Shown: positions 23,701 through 34,657, counted from the first letter of the stretch. The stretch: DNA of 64,000 nucleotides from Osmia lignaria lignaria (GCF_051020975.1 NC_135039.1:10328692-10392691); one strand, 5' to 3'. Notes: generated by a model from the letters alone, not told the origin. Program-made: numbers and translations.

Positions 23701-26700
23701 CACGATCTATTTTAACGCGAGCGTGAAGATATTACATACGCGGCCTGGTTTCTGAATAAATAAACAGGGTCGCGTTATCGTTGCTGAAAAGCAGGCGCCA
23801 CCGATTCGCTGAAAGATCGCGAGATGATCGTGTATCGTTTATCCCGAAAACGTGATCGTAAATCCGAACGAATTCACCTTTTTATATCTTGGCCAGTTCG
23901 AAACGGAGTTCAATTGTAATGCACGCTAATCAGAGCTGCACAATTAAACGCGTCGACTGTGCCGCGCAAAGGCTTATCGTGCGTTCTTTATTGCGCCGAT
24001 AAATTTGCACGCATAAGCGCGAATACGATTGTTAAACGTAATACGGGAATGTGGAACGCGAATGGAAGAGAAGAGAAAGAGGGATCTGCCGGGGGGGGGT
24101 GAAATGAAAAATTATAATAGAGCCTAATGGCATTCAGAACCTAACTTAACCTAACCTAACCTACCTGGTTAAACTTTAAGAGGACGGGGATTTGGGATTA
24201 TCGATCTCTCTAAGAAAATGCATAAAATGAGGATCTGATATCAGGGAATACTTGTGGGTGAAGTAACTATCACGGGTCGAGCCACTATAGTGGCTTTCCA
24301 GTCCTGAGGGGTAATTCATGAGTACAGTTTATAGCAGATAGTCCGATTGACAGTAAACTAAAATTTTTGTCTGCCATATTGAATTTCTGAAATCTGACTT
24401 CAAATTCGTGAATGATATGTAATGATATTTAAACAATGACGAGAAACTTTTGTTTTTGAGCTGCTATAGTGGCTTTCCCGTCCTGAGGAGTAACTCACAA
24501 GTACAGGTTATAGCAGATTGACAGCAAACTAAAATTTTTGTCTGCCATATTGAATTTCTGAAATCTGACTTCAAATTCGTAATCAGCGACCCCAAAAACT
24601 CTAAAATAATGATATTTAAACAATGACGAGAAACTTTTGTTTTTGAGCTGCTATAGTGGCTTTCCCGTCCTGAGAGGTAACTCACGAGTACAGGTTACAG
24701 CAGATTGACAGCAAACTAAAATTTTTGTCTGCCATATTGAATTTCTGAAATCTGACTTCAAATTCGTAATCAGCGACCCCAAAAACTCTAAAATAATGAT
24801 ATTTAAACAATGACGAGAAACTTTTGTTTTTGAGCTGCTATAGTGGCTTTCCCGTCCTGAGAGGTAACTCACGAGTACAGGTTACAGCAGATTGACAGCA
24901 AACTAAAATTTTTGTCTGCCATATTGAATTTCTGAAATCTGACTTCAAATTCGTAATCAGCGACCCCAAAAACTCTAAAATAATGATATTTAAACAATGA
25001 CGAGAAACTTTTGTTTTTGAGCTGCTATAGTGGCTTTCCCGTCCTGAGAGGTAACTCACGAGTACAGGTTACAGCAGATTGACAGCAAACTAAAATTTTT
25101 GTCTGCCATATTGAATTTCTGAAATCTGACTTCAAATTCGTAATCAGTGACCCCAAAAACTCCAAAATAATGATATTTAAACAATGACGAGAAACTTTTG
25201 TTTTTGAGCTGCTATAGTGGCTTTCCCGTCTTCTAAAGGTTAAAGAGGAATTCTTCAGTGTCCAATAGAAGCAAGCAAGGTTAGGGTAAACCGAATCTAA
25301 GCAAGCTCAGACAGATGTTCCCATGTGTGCACGTCTAAAATACGATTCAAAATCTTTTTTACAGAGCGTACCAGAGGACTGGAGAAGCCGAGTCGTTGGT
25401 ATAAGCAGAATCGTTGGAGGGATTCACGAAAACGCTGTCGTTGGCCGATATATCAGCCACGGTGGCTGGTGGAGCAGCCAGCATTCCCGGATTAGCGACC
25501 ATAACTCTCGCCGTTGAGAGCACTCTCTGAACGGCTCTCTCGATTTCGAAAACACGAGCAGGCTCGGCTGTGCCCCATCTTGTTGCTCCTGCAAAAATTC
25601 CTGACCACCGTCGAGGATTTTCCCTTCCCAACGAGTGATCGAGTTTTATCTCGCGGAACGGAGTAGCTATATGGATTTTTATGGATGCCTTTTATACACC
25701 CAAGGAGAGATATCGACGACGCGACGGTGTGCTTCTTAGATTTCAACGGTGGTGCGTCGAGGATTAATTATGTCCAACCGACTCTGTCTATCTAACAGCG
25801 ATTAGCGAATCGGACAAATCTGGTAACACGAAACCGGCGCAAACAACTGCCTTCCACCTTTATCAACGTTTATCGTACCTTTCGATCCTCTGTCGGTACT
25901 CTCTCGACATCTTCAGGTTCCGTTACAGAGGAATTAAGAGAAATATTATTCAGGGATCAACAATCATCCTTCTGCTAGTGATGGGCGATACAGTTTCGAT
26001 ATTTGGAACATCGATATTTTTCAGTTCAAATATAACGATATTTATTTATTTATTTATTTATTACTAAACGTGATTAACCCTTTGGTACAAAATTGAACAG
26101 AAATAATTTTGAGAACCTTCGTGTATGTAAGATACAACATGGTACTAGCGGCATTCAGAAATATGGTACAAGAACAGTAAATTAGGCAGAACAAGTAGTA
26201 CAGAAAAAAAAGGTATAATGCGAGACGACGCAACGCAATAAGTAGTATACAATGGTAAAGGGTACGTATAGTATATGATATGCTACGTATCGCCCTATAG
26301 GCAAGATTGACGTAAAGCACTCTTCATGGCACCTCGTTAATGTGAAAGTAGATCTTGAGAAGATATCGATATACTTGTTGCCGGATCGATACTTAATATA
26401 GGAATATCGAAATCTCGATAAGGAGAGAATTAGATAGAAAAATATTTTGTAGCAATAAGTTTCACTTATATGTTTATTTATATTTATCTATATTTTAAGT
26501 ATTTTTTAAAACAATTCAAATGTTTCCAAACTTCTTGGCGGTAGTGTAGGTGTAAAATTATCTCCCAAAATCATGATAATTTTTGCGCACCTTATATACG
26601 GGTGTGCGTATTTGAAAAACGGCTTTACTGGCTTCCCAAGGAAAGGCCCACGGTAAGAAATCGGCAATAGTTGGCCCTGAGTATAGTGCGTAATGGCCGC

Positions 26701-29700
26701 CCCCGCGCCAAGCTGCCCGCGAATTTTGAATTTGAAGTGAGTCGCAAATTTTACGTATGAAGGTTGCACAAAGAGGTATTCTCAGCCAAAAGTACTTCCA
26801 GACTAGTTATAATTACGTAGAAAAGAAAGGAAAACATCGTCGTAGACTTATTTTAAGTACGTAAGTAGGTGTTTTAAAAAATACTGATGGTGATTTAAAA
26901 AATACTTAACCTATCCCTCTCAGCGTTTCGCTTCTCTTTCACATAACCAGTCACTTTTGAACTACAGTGTACGAACAGTAATACCTTAACTCAGGATTAG
27001 TATTGGGGAAGTGATTTTGATTTAATAAAGGTATTACTAAAAAAAAGAAAAACTTAACCTTTCTACAGAATCAGTTATTGAACAGAGGACCACTAAATGA
27101 AGGATAATACAACAAATGGTATTAATAAACAAACAAACTGGACTAATTGAATTATAAAGTGGGGCTGTTTTTCCAAATGGCCCCACCAAAATTGAGAACT
27201 CAAGGTCGGAATATAACCTAAATTGACTACAAGAAACCGATTAAAGTTGGTTTTAGAGCTGGATGTCATACCGTTTTCGAGAACAGCGCATGCGCAGTGT
27301 TGAATAGCGCATGCGCAGTAATGAATAGCGCATGCGCAGTATCGAATTGCGCATACGTAGTCCCAAAATTGTACAAAAATACTGAAACAGCTCTGAAACG
27401 AATTTTAATCGGTTTCTGGTAGTTAATTTAGGTTATATACCAAACCTGAGTTCTCAATTTTGGTGGGCCCATTCGAAAACTTATCCATAAAGTAGTTATA
27501 ACGTGTTAACGATACTATAATGCGCACTTTAATTGAACAGGAATGGTCATTCTGTTTTTGGACGGATTTATTATGCTCTCATAAACAAGCAGTCTTCTCT
27601 CTCTCTGTTCCTGCTGGATGATTAATGGATATGGTTTTGCGTTAACGACCAGCTTATAACTGGACGTAATCCATCAGCAACGCGGTATAATCAACTACAT
27701 TGAAACGCGAAAAACAATTGGTGGCTGTACGCTGATAAATCATTAGAGGCGCGTTGCTCTGTGCAGTCATCAGGATATTTCCATCGCGAGGCGACGTCGA
27801 AGTCGAGGCTGTTGAAGACGAGTCACTGACAGCCTCTGAGGAAGCCTAATCGAGGGAGAGACTCGAGAAAAGATCAGGACGCAGCCTCCAACTGTATATC
27901 ATCTCCTCTCTCTCTCTCTCTTTCTATCACGATTTAGTTTCTTTTCTTCTTTCTTTCCGTTCTTCTTAAACCCAGATTTTCATCTCCCCCCCCCCCCATT
28001 CCATGGCACGGAGTCACGCGACACTCGAGCAGCGTTTTGTATTATTAGAACACATGCTCCTCAGCTACACCGAGCACGAAGAAATCATTGGTTCGTATCG
28101 TGGTGAGATCCTGATGACGTCAAACGAGTCGTTAAACGTCATCGATAGCGTTTTTAGAAGCTTACTCTTGACGAGTGGACACAGGTGGTATTTAATGTTG
28201 AACGTTTCAAGGAGGACACTTACCTTGATGTAGAGATGGAAGAGGCGATGGCGGCGACACCTGAAATGGTTCCTGCTTGATTTTCAGGGAATGAGAGGAC
28301 TCCTGCATACCTCCAAGACCTGTGACACCCAGGCTTCCATTGCCTTGCTGCAGTTCCTGGAACCAAATGATATGGTTTACAATTACCTATTTATAGATTT
28401 TACAGTCACAGTTGATTGTTATATCATAATCATAATTTTTTCAGGTGACTTGAGTTTGAATTAAGAAGAGGTGTTCTTAAGATTGTCTTTGAAGCAGACT
28501 GAAAGAATGAAACAATTGTTGGACTCAGCCAGTGCATTTTAATTAACTGAAATTAATCCACTGATAATACCTTTAATTGCTGGCATAATGCACATGTAGT
28601 GATTTCATTTGTAACGCTTTTAGGAAGCTGGTATGATCAATGTGCGGCACGGCTGAGACAGGAAGATGAACAACAAGGGACGGTGGTGAAAGGTGAACGA
28701 ACCAGAAGAGGAGGCGACACGAACGACGGGGCCAGGAGTCTTCTGGCTCGTAGCTGGCGATGTTTGAAGTGCCGTCGCCGGAAGCTTACAAACACCGACC
28801 CGGTGTTGTGACATCGTATTATGCCAAGCGAAACTTACGATCTCGCTTGATCGTTAATTTGCGATCCGGCTTTTACGACGCCTAGTTTGCGTTTAACCGC
28901 CTACGTGTTACTTGCCGAGAATTCGTCAAACGTACCGGAACCGATAACCAAATGAAATTCCGAACGTAATCAATCGAATCGATGCATACCGTGAAGGACC
29001 ACTTTCATTGTTTATCCGTTGTCAAGTGTATCCGAGTTGGGAACAGAACCCGTGTCGTTGACCCGGGGATTATAACCGATTGGGTTTACATGTTCGGCTT
29101 GTCTGAAAAGCTCACAACCGTTTCTATGATGGCGCTCGATCTGTCAGGACGAGGCTCTCGAGCCCGGACAAGATATACAGACACGGTTGCCGCTACCGCA
29201 GAAGTGCATCAACAGGCTGACACTGAGAAACGTCCTCGAGAGATTCGTCCAGGCGAGCAACAGTCGCGACACGTGGCCACCTCGTTAATTCGCTAGACAG
29301 CCATTAAATTAAGCCTCGCGCTGTGTCGTCGCTTGGTAGACGGTTTAAACCGGTGTAACCTAAGGGAGGGAGAAGGGGAGGATTCTTCAAAGGAAGGTGA
29401 TTTTAGCCCGGTTCAACTTGTGGATTAATAGTATATTTAGTTGAGGAAATATCGCAGGGAATGGAAATAATTGTAGCGTTGATTCCTTCATTGTAGGAAC
29501 TCTTGATTAACACCTAGAGCGCCATCTCACCCATATATGGGTGACGATTGAATTTCAATAGGAATCCATTGCTCATATTATTAGGAATTCTTTGGTTTAC
29601 TTAACTGGAAATACTTGTATAATATAATGAAATATTTTGAAGATAATGTACATAAAATTTGTGAAGACTAAAAGTGATACTTAATGGAATTTTTAATGGT

Positions 29701-31911
29701 TCCAGCGTGGCAGTCAAAGTGTTAAAAAATGAAGATACCAAGGATTCAAGAAGATTATTAAGAATTCTTTGATATGATAATATACAGAAGATTTGTGAAG
29801 ACAAAAAGTGATACTTAATGGAATTTTCAATGGTTCCAGCGTGGCAGTCAGTGTTCAAAAATGAAGATACCAAGGATCCAAGAAAGTTATTAGGAATTCT
29901 TTGATTTACTTAATTAGAAATACTTGTATAATATAATGAAGTATAATATATATAAGATTTGTGAAGACAAAAAGTGATACTTAATGGAATTTTCAATGGT
30001 TCCAGTGTGGCAGTCAGTGTTAAAAAATGAAGATACCAAGGATTCAAGAAGATTATTAAGAATTCTTTGATATGATAATATAAATAAGATTTGTGAAAAC
30101 AAAAAATGATACTTAATGGAATTTTCAATGGTTCCAGCGTGGCAGTCACTATTAAAAAATGAAGATACCAAGGATCCAAGAAGATTATTAGGAATTCTTT
30201 AACAAACTCAATTGGAAATACTCTTATTAGATACTTGAAATTATAGATAAAAATATAATGAAGGATTTTGAAGATAATATACATAAGACTTGTGAAAACA
30301 AAAAATATAGATACTTAATAGAATTTTTAAAAATGGAGATACCAAGGATTCAAGAAGAGACCTATCTAAATACTCTTCAGGAAGGAGGAGCAGAAGTAAT
30401 GTAATCAAAATAGAGAGTGAAAAGTGTAACGCGTTTGAGTGCCATAAATCAAGCTGCATACTTTAAAGCGAAGAGCTTTAAATAAGCAATCAGAGACTTA
30501 AGTGTTCCTCGAGTACCTCGCTACGCTCCCTCCACCGAGTGCTAGTACTCGGTGTCCAGCAATGGAAACAAGGCTATGGAAGACGAAAGATCAGCGTAGG
30601 TCGACAACGTGAGAGGCAGCCACTCTTTATCAGTGGCACGATAAAGGCTCATCTGCCTTTTTTTCTTCGGCTATCGGTCGCTCGTTTATTTTCAATAACT
30701 AGTTCGCGTGTCTGTCCCAGAGTAATAATCGTATTTAATTTAAAATCGAACACACCGGGTACGTTGGCCTGATTAGACGACGTTTGAAACAGAAGCTCTT
30801 ATTGATCTTTCTCGAACACCTTTGTAAATCTAAACCGCGCGTCCAATCGATCAGGCTATCGTTTAGCGTTCATTCATTCAACCAGCTCTTTGCGAAGCTC
30901 TTATCAATGCCAAAAATCCAAGGGGGCTGCTCGCCGAAGAAAGCGCCGTTATGATACCAGATTACCACTTTGGATATGGAAACGAGAACGTCGCGTGGAA
31001 TCGGGCACAAACACTTGGCGAAGACGCAGATCGGCTAGTTGCGAAATTTTCGAGGTCACGACCTCCACTTTTCTTCTTTTTTCTTTTTTTCTTCTGCGCA
31101 ACGATAAGCGAGCGCGAATGACGCTGCTCGTTCGACTCGTATCGTTTTAACGGACGTCGTCGAACCGGAGTTGGAAAAATGAGAAAACTTATGGAAAATC
31201 GCTTTTCTGTACTAAACTCTCAGCCAGATGATTTGTTGAAATTATTATAATGGAAATTGCTGGGGAACACTTCTGAGGAATTTATCTAAGCGGGGCCGGC
31301 CCTGAGATTTCGAGGGTCCGAAGCGAGCTTCACATTGTATGTGACATAAAAAAAAGTACCTCAAATAAAGTTTATAAAATTAACGTTAAATCTTGTATAA
31401 CTAATTTAGATTTGCATTTATATCGATTAATATTCAAATAAACATTCTTAGATGCAAAATTGGCTTATGGGGACCCTAGACCTTGGGGGACCCTGGACCT
31501 TGGGGGATCCTGGACCTTGGGGGCTATGGACCTTGGGGGGCCCTGGTTCTTGGGGGACCCTGGACCTTGGGGAACCCTGGACCTTGGGGGACCCTGGACT
31601 TTGGGGACCCTGGACCTTGGGGGACCCTGGACCATGGGGGCCCTGGGTCTTGGGGGACCCTGGACCGTGGGGAGCCCTGGGTCTTGGGGACCCTGGACCT
31701 TGGGGGCCCTGAACCTTGGGAGACTCTGGACCTTGGGGGCCCTGGACCTTGGGGGACCCTGGACCTTGTGGGGCCCTAGTCTACCTAGGCCCAGGGCCGT
31801 CCCTGTATCTAACAATAAATGTTGATGATGAAATGCCGTTGAAAAACTTACCCCAGCGACCGGAATAACGTGCGAGACCATCCTTGTTCTGTCCAGGTCT
31901 GCGTAATTCAT
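14795..31911 (-). CDS. FoxL2: Forkhead transcription factor, FoxL2 type, seven coding exons
   Basis: A nuclear DNA-binding regulator; FoxL2 acts in ovarian somatic cells in vertebrates and has follicle roles reported in insects. Exons in transcript order: 31852-31911 (coding part of an exon reaching 31988), 28224-28356, 16577-17152, 15302-15503, 15181-15229, 15034-15112, 14795-14970. All junction phases fit, giving about 424 residues (human 376). The forkhead domain, about residues 180-275, reads KKPPFSYVALIAMAI, then NKKGWQNSIRHNLSLNECF and KVPREGGGERKGNFWTL, and crosses an intron into DMFENGNYRRRRRMKRPY. The EGGGERKGN and RRRRRMKRP segments are typical of FoxL2. The C-terminus CYWPESNYRFL resembles the family tail. 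Exon 28224-28356 carries IKQEP, a match to the psi-K-x-E SUMO motif. The start ATG (31909-31911) is the first in-frame one; an in-frame stop lies just upstream. The forkhead part is certain; the N-terminal exons rest on phase. Confidence 0.85.
15548..16535. mobile_element. AT-rich foldback element in a FoxL2 intron
   Basis: The segment after GTTACGGTAAATGTAATAAAC (15558) recurs inverted before GTAACATATG (about 16253), over about 120 bp of arm (shared words TTATATAAACTCG and AATTTGGTAAATG). A second inverted pair, GGTAAGTATTTAGATTAACC near 15858 and its complement near 16455, lies partly outside. The interior is very AT-rich. It fills most of the intron that splits the forkhead domain. Confidence 0.65.
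17533..17910. mobile_element. Mariner-type MITE, CACTAGTGGAATT family, copy 1
   Basis: Inverted ends CACTAGTGGAATTAATTCTG and CAGAATTAATTTCACCAGTG are bordered by TA on both sides. The 378-bp body is AT-rich and non-coding. The second copy is at 22674-23179. TA duplication and ends of this kind are typical of Tc1/mariner derivatives. Confidence 0.8.
17920..18640. other. FoxL2 large intron, unassigned
   Basis: No gene or clear repeat seen. A moderately CpG-rich patch at about 18170-18380 could be regulatory. Confidence 0.35.
18650..19385 (+). repeat. Tandem array with 120-bp unit and uninterrupted reading frame
   Basis: The word TTTTCATAGCAGCGACATG recurs at about 18789, 18909, 19029, 19149 and 19269, an exact 120-bp period, with a diverged first copy at about 18650. 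Because 120 is divisible by three, the plus-strand frame 18739-19401 stays open for 220 codons. It encodes 40-residue repeats containing YEPKGGFHSSDM and LNIRVRIEMKKKNIFT. Unit differences include silent and replacement changes. No promoter or family match supports it as a gene; it lies antisense in a FoxL2 intron. Confidence 0.85.
19480..19655. mobile_element. Mariner-type MITE, TTAGGTGTACAAATTAAT family, copy 1
   Basis: This 176-bp element has inverted ends TTAGGTGTACAAATTAATAC and GAATTAATTTGCACACCTAA, flanked by TA. TTAGGT is a common start for mariner ends. Copies 2 and 3 are in Xrn1 introns (55352-55551, 57652-57831). Confidence 0.85.
19700..21050. other. FoxL2 large intron, CpG-containing unassigned stretch
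   Basis: Several overlapping open frames on both strands (for example 19737-20096 and 20435-20920) show no family motif, no splice-consistent structure and low-complexity translations. I read the stretch as non-coding, possibly regulatory for FoxL2. Confidence 0.35.
21056..21375 (+). repeat. Two 165-bp direct repeats ending in poly-G
   Basis: The segment from AGTTATAACTTCCTGAATGG to GTGCCAAGTTTC occurs twice, starting at about 21057 and 21222. Each copy ends in a G run (about 21204-21216 and 21358-21376). The word AGGCCCTATACCCTATACTA is shared. It looks like a tandem duplication of a short element with a G-rich tail. Confidence 0.75.
21380..22670. other. FoxL2 large intron, no gene recognised
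   Basis: AT-rich DNA passes into CpG-richer DNA around 21900-22450. Open frames there are short, without domains or matching splice sites. Confidence 0.35.
22674..23179. mobile_element. Mariner-type MITE, CACTAGTGGAATT family, copy 2
   Basis: This 506-bp copy has ends CACTGGTGGAATTGATTCTG and CAGAATTAATTCCACTAGTG with TA on each side. It shares internal AT-rich blocks with the 17533-17910 copy and has about 130 bp more. There is no transposase. Confidence 0.8.
23190..24270. other. FoxL2 large intron, unassigned
   Basis: No gene seen. A short TTAGG-like tract lies at about 24140-24165. A CpG-rich patch at about 23690-24060 could be regulatory. Confidence 0.35.
24274..25232 (+). repeat. Tandem array, 187-bp unit, about five copies
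   Basis: The junction GAGCTGCTATAGTGGCTTTCCCGTCC recurs at about 24460, 24647, 24834, 25021 and 25208, an exact 187-bp period; the first unit (from about 24274) is diverged. Central units are nearly identical, which implies recent expansion or homogenisation. Repeated minus-strand open frames of 73 codons simply follow the period and are not genes. Confidence 0.9.
25235..27150. other. FoxL2 large intron, mostly unassigned
   Basis: A CpG-richer patch at about 25360-25760 holds overlapping open frames without a recognised family. A (TTTA)n microsatellite lies at about 26039-26062. AT-rich DNA follows, with no gene. Confidence 0.35.
27157..27491. mobile_element. Foldback element with NRF-1-like palindromes in its loop
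   Basis: The left arm (about 27157-27260) and right arm (about 27385-27491) are inverted copies sharing CCACCAAAATTGAGAACTCA, AACCTAAATT and AGAAACCGATTAAA. The loop holds GCGCATGCGC at 27286, 27307 and 27328 and a mutated copy GCGCATACGT at 27349. All are exactly 21 bp apart. GCGCATGCGC matches the core of the NRF-1 family site. No coding capacity. Confidence 0.7.
29600..30370 (+). repeat. Tandem array with alternating long and short units
   Basis: The marker CAGCGTGGCAGTCA or CAGTGTGGCAGTCA falls at about 29703, 29837, 30003 and 30135, so spacings alternate near 134, 166 and 132 bp. This is a higher-order unit of about 300 bp made of two variants. Long units contain an extra TACTTGTATAATATAATGAA block. 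Sequence drifts at the right end. Confidence 0.75.
31291..31805 (+). mobile_element. hAT-like MITE copy 2, expanded by an internal minisatellite
   Basis: Ends GGGGCCGGCCCTGAGATTTC and CCAGGGCCGTCCCTG are flanked by a near-perfect 8-bp duplication (TATCTAAG and TATCTAAC). The copy is 515 bp long because the motif GACCTTGGGGGACCCTG, once per normal copy, has expanded to about 18 units of 15-18 bp at 31475-31775. The element ends 46 bp from the FoxL2 splice donor at 31851. Glycine- and proline-rich open frames across it are artefacts of the repeat. Confidence 0.85.
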
Positions 31912-32734
31912 AAAAATGTTGGCGGTCGCAGCTGCATTTACGCAATGCCGCACGGGTAGGTCCTCCCAATAGACGGGCAGACCCTCCACTGCTCACCACT
32001 GATCGTTCCACAGTGTTTCTTCAAGTTTGCAACAGCGTTTGTCGTACTAATGTTCACTGACACTTAGGAAATCGGTTGAATGAATAATTTGCTCACTGAT
32101 CACACTTGTTGGCTAGGCAAGCTTCACCTCCCTGTTGCATGACAATTACATCTTCAGGGTAATTAGAGTTTATGGCGCACAGAAATACTGGTACACACAA
32201 CGGTGAAATGTTCTCCCAAAGAAAGTCGGTTAATCTGTAATCTGTAACAGAAGATGAAGATGCGACATTTTGTGAGCTGCTCGTGGATAACTTGGTATCT
32301 AATTAATTTAGTAAATATTATTAATTAATGTTATGCAAAAAAAAGTATCATACTCTTGGTTTATGGTAAGATAATTAGTAATTTGATAAACATATCAATT
32401 ATCCGGCTATCTGATTTGCAACATCAACAACAAATGCTTTTATTAATACCAAGGGAAAAACATATCGTTACTGGAATGAACTTGAAGCTCTAAATTAAGC
32501 AACAACTTGCTATCTCTACCAAAATAGCTGTTAATGACTTGATAATCCACACCAAAAACGATCATTGCCTGACTCAACGAACCCCGTCCTAAAAGTAAAT
32601 CACCTTCGTCAGAATGCTCTTAAATACTTTCAGAAAGCTTCATTAAATTTTACAATGACAACAATATCAGAATCAGAAAATCTTTTTATTAATATGAAGC
32701 TGAGACCCTGAAGAGTCTCACAAGGGAGTCGTCA

Positions 32735-33118
32735 AAAGTGGATGGTACAGTTGCTCGTCCAGACTATGTTTATCCGAAAGAGCATGAAACGAGGAGTTTA
32801 TGGTGCAATTTTTGAGTGCCATTGGCAACGGGTTCAAAAGTTATGGGAATTTGAAATTTTCATATTTTAAACTGAAACTCATCTTAATTAACATCATCTA
32901 ATCATCTCAAATTCATGCCTTTCTTACTTTTACACTTAACTTTCACTTCATATTTCGATTTCTCATGTTTTCTAATAATTTACACTTAAAAGTATGAAAA
33001 TTTCCAAGTCCCATAATTTTTGAACCCGTCGCCAATGGCAGGCAAAAATGGCACCATAAACTCCTCGTTTCACGCTCCTTCGAATAAACATAGTCTGGAC
33101 GAGCAACTCTACCATTCC
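32735..33118. repeat. Inverted repeat of about 125-bp arms
   Basis: The left arm (about 32735-32865) and right arm (about 32990-33118) are inverted copies with words TCGTCCAGACTATGTTTAT, AACTCCTCGTTTC and CCATTGGCAACGGGTTCAAA. The loop is AT-rich. It is probably a non-autonomous foldback element; ends and target duplication are not resolved. Confidence 0.65.
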
Positions 33119-33479
33119 CAAGTAATTATCTGTGGGACAATTTGGATTTCTGCTCGAAGCCACCCAAGTCCTCGACAACGCTACACGGAGCAATAACGAC
33201 GGCATTTCGTTCAAAGAATGACGGGACAAGAAGTTTGACTAGGGTACCAGTTACTCCGGAGGGATGGTTGACGAGCGGGCAACAGCTGAACACTTAGCAA
33301 AGGGAGCTCGTCCCGAGGGAGTCGTTGAGACTTCCGGCGGCAGCCGACAGAGGATCCACGGAAAGTCCTCGACTGATCGCGTCGTAAATTCTGGCGATAA
33401 GAGGGTCTACGCGACCCGTCAAACACCGTCTATTTTAGTCCTCGGTTTACATTAAAAGCTGTCGATGTTAGTTTAATCC

Positions 33480-33812
33480 TAACCTATCACTAGCCAAATC
33501 CATTCGGACCATTGTCCGAACCTAACCCTAACCCTAACCCTAACCCTAACCCTAACCCTAACCCTAACCCTAACCCTAACCCTAACCCTAACCTATCACT
33601 AGCCAAATCCATTCGGACCAATGTCCGAACCTAACCCCAACCCTAACCCTAACCTATCACTAGCCAAATCCATTCGGACCAATGTCCGAACCTAACCCTA
33701 ACCCTAACCCTAACCTATCACTAGCCAAATTCATTCGGACCAATGTCCGAACCTAACCTAACCCTAACCCTAACCTATCACTAGCCAAATCCATTCGGAC
33801 CAATGTCGACCC
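33480..33812 (+). repeat. Interstitial TTAGGG-type array with spacer units
   Basis: CCCTAA is repeated about 13 times at 33515-33595, then three shorter blocks follow. The blocks are separated by five copies of a spacer CTATCACTAGCCAAATCCATTCGGACCA followed by ATGTCCGAA. The six-base CCCTAA/TTAGGG motif differs from the five-base arthropod TTAGG that is scattered elsewhere in the window. Confidence 0.9.
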
Positions 33813-34657
33813 TTATTGCCTACTATTGTATCAGATTTTGCGACGATATTTTAAGTGTACCGAAAGATCTGCAAGGAACATTGTGCTTTTGTTTTTGTTT
33901 AACAATAATCAAGCTACTAAGTGGTAATAATTAATTTCATTTCCGATAGCTGTGTTATTAAGTTTAAACATCAACAGTTGTGGTAATTAATTTGCAACCT
34001 AAGATCGTGGAACTGTTTCAAAGTAATTAGGGGAACCCTCTTATCTTCGCTGACAGAAGGAAGAAACATTTATCTGGTTGTTTAGTAAACACCGTGTCGC
34101 GCTCATAGAAATCTCGTACGAGCTCGAAACATAAGTTTACAAACTTCTTCGCGGTCGGACTTTTAGATATTTAAATATTACTGAAAATCACAGATGCTTT
34201 TTATACTCCCGACAACCGAGACGATAGTAAACCATCCCATTCATGAGTTTTGCCCTCGTGAAATGTTTATTCCGACGGGAATAAATTATGTTAGATCAAC
34301 ATCAACAAGAACGTGAACTTTGCTCGATGAAACGCGACCTGGATGTCGTCGACAACCGACAGTAACTTTAAATAAATAAGAAGGAAATTTCTATTTTAAA
34401 CAAATTAGAAGAATTTCTCTTTCAGAAACATTGCCAAATAGGAATTTGTCGTTTTGAGATTATTTTGAAAATATTATACTAACCGCTTGTAACACTTAAA
34501 TATTTTCTTTCAATGCTTTCAAAGCTAATTCATGGCACAACATAAAATATGAAGATTTTATCCTTGGAAACAGATCACCAGGATCAAAGTACATAATTAA
34601 AGTATCCAAGAGTACGAAAGGAAAGGTATGAAGATACGTATCACTATAGATGTTTAC

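Larger units (their letters stand above)
28357..31851 (-). other. FoxL2 intron between the first two coding exons
   Basis: The intron is defined by a donor GTAAGTTTTTC at 31851 and an acceptor TTTGGTTCCAG ending at 28357. Apart from the tandem array at 29600-30370 and the hAT MITE at 31291-31805, I see no element. CpG-rich patches at 28640-29330 and 30480-31150 are possible regulatory DNA. Confidence 0.5.

Noticed and set aside
24464..25059. Three near-identical 73-codon minus-strand ORFs
   Set aside because: They repeat at exactly 187 bp because they lie in a tandem array; no start context, splice structure or domain.
25359..25631. 90-codon minus-strand ORF, considered as an extra FoxL2 exon
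   Set aside because: The join 28224 to 17152 is already in phase and gives a sensible protein; this frame has no good flanking splice pair.
29598..30284. Minus-strand ORFs with FLNTLTATLEPLKIP-type repeats
   Set aside because: They follow the tandem array units and are interrupted irregularly; no sign of selection for a protein.
31452..31989. Glycine/tryptophan-rich and proline-rich ORFs on both strands
   Set aside because: They are translations of the GGACCTTGGGGGACCCTG minisatellite. Only the part right of 31851 on the minus strand is a real FoxL2 exon.
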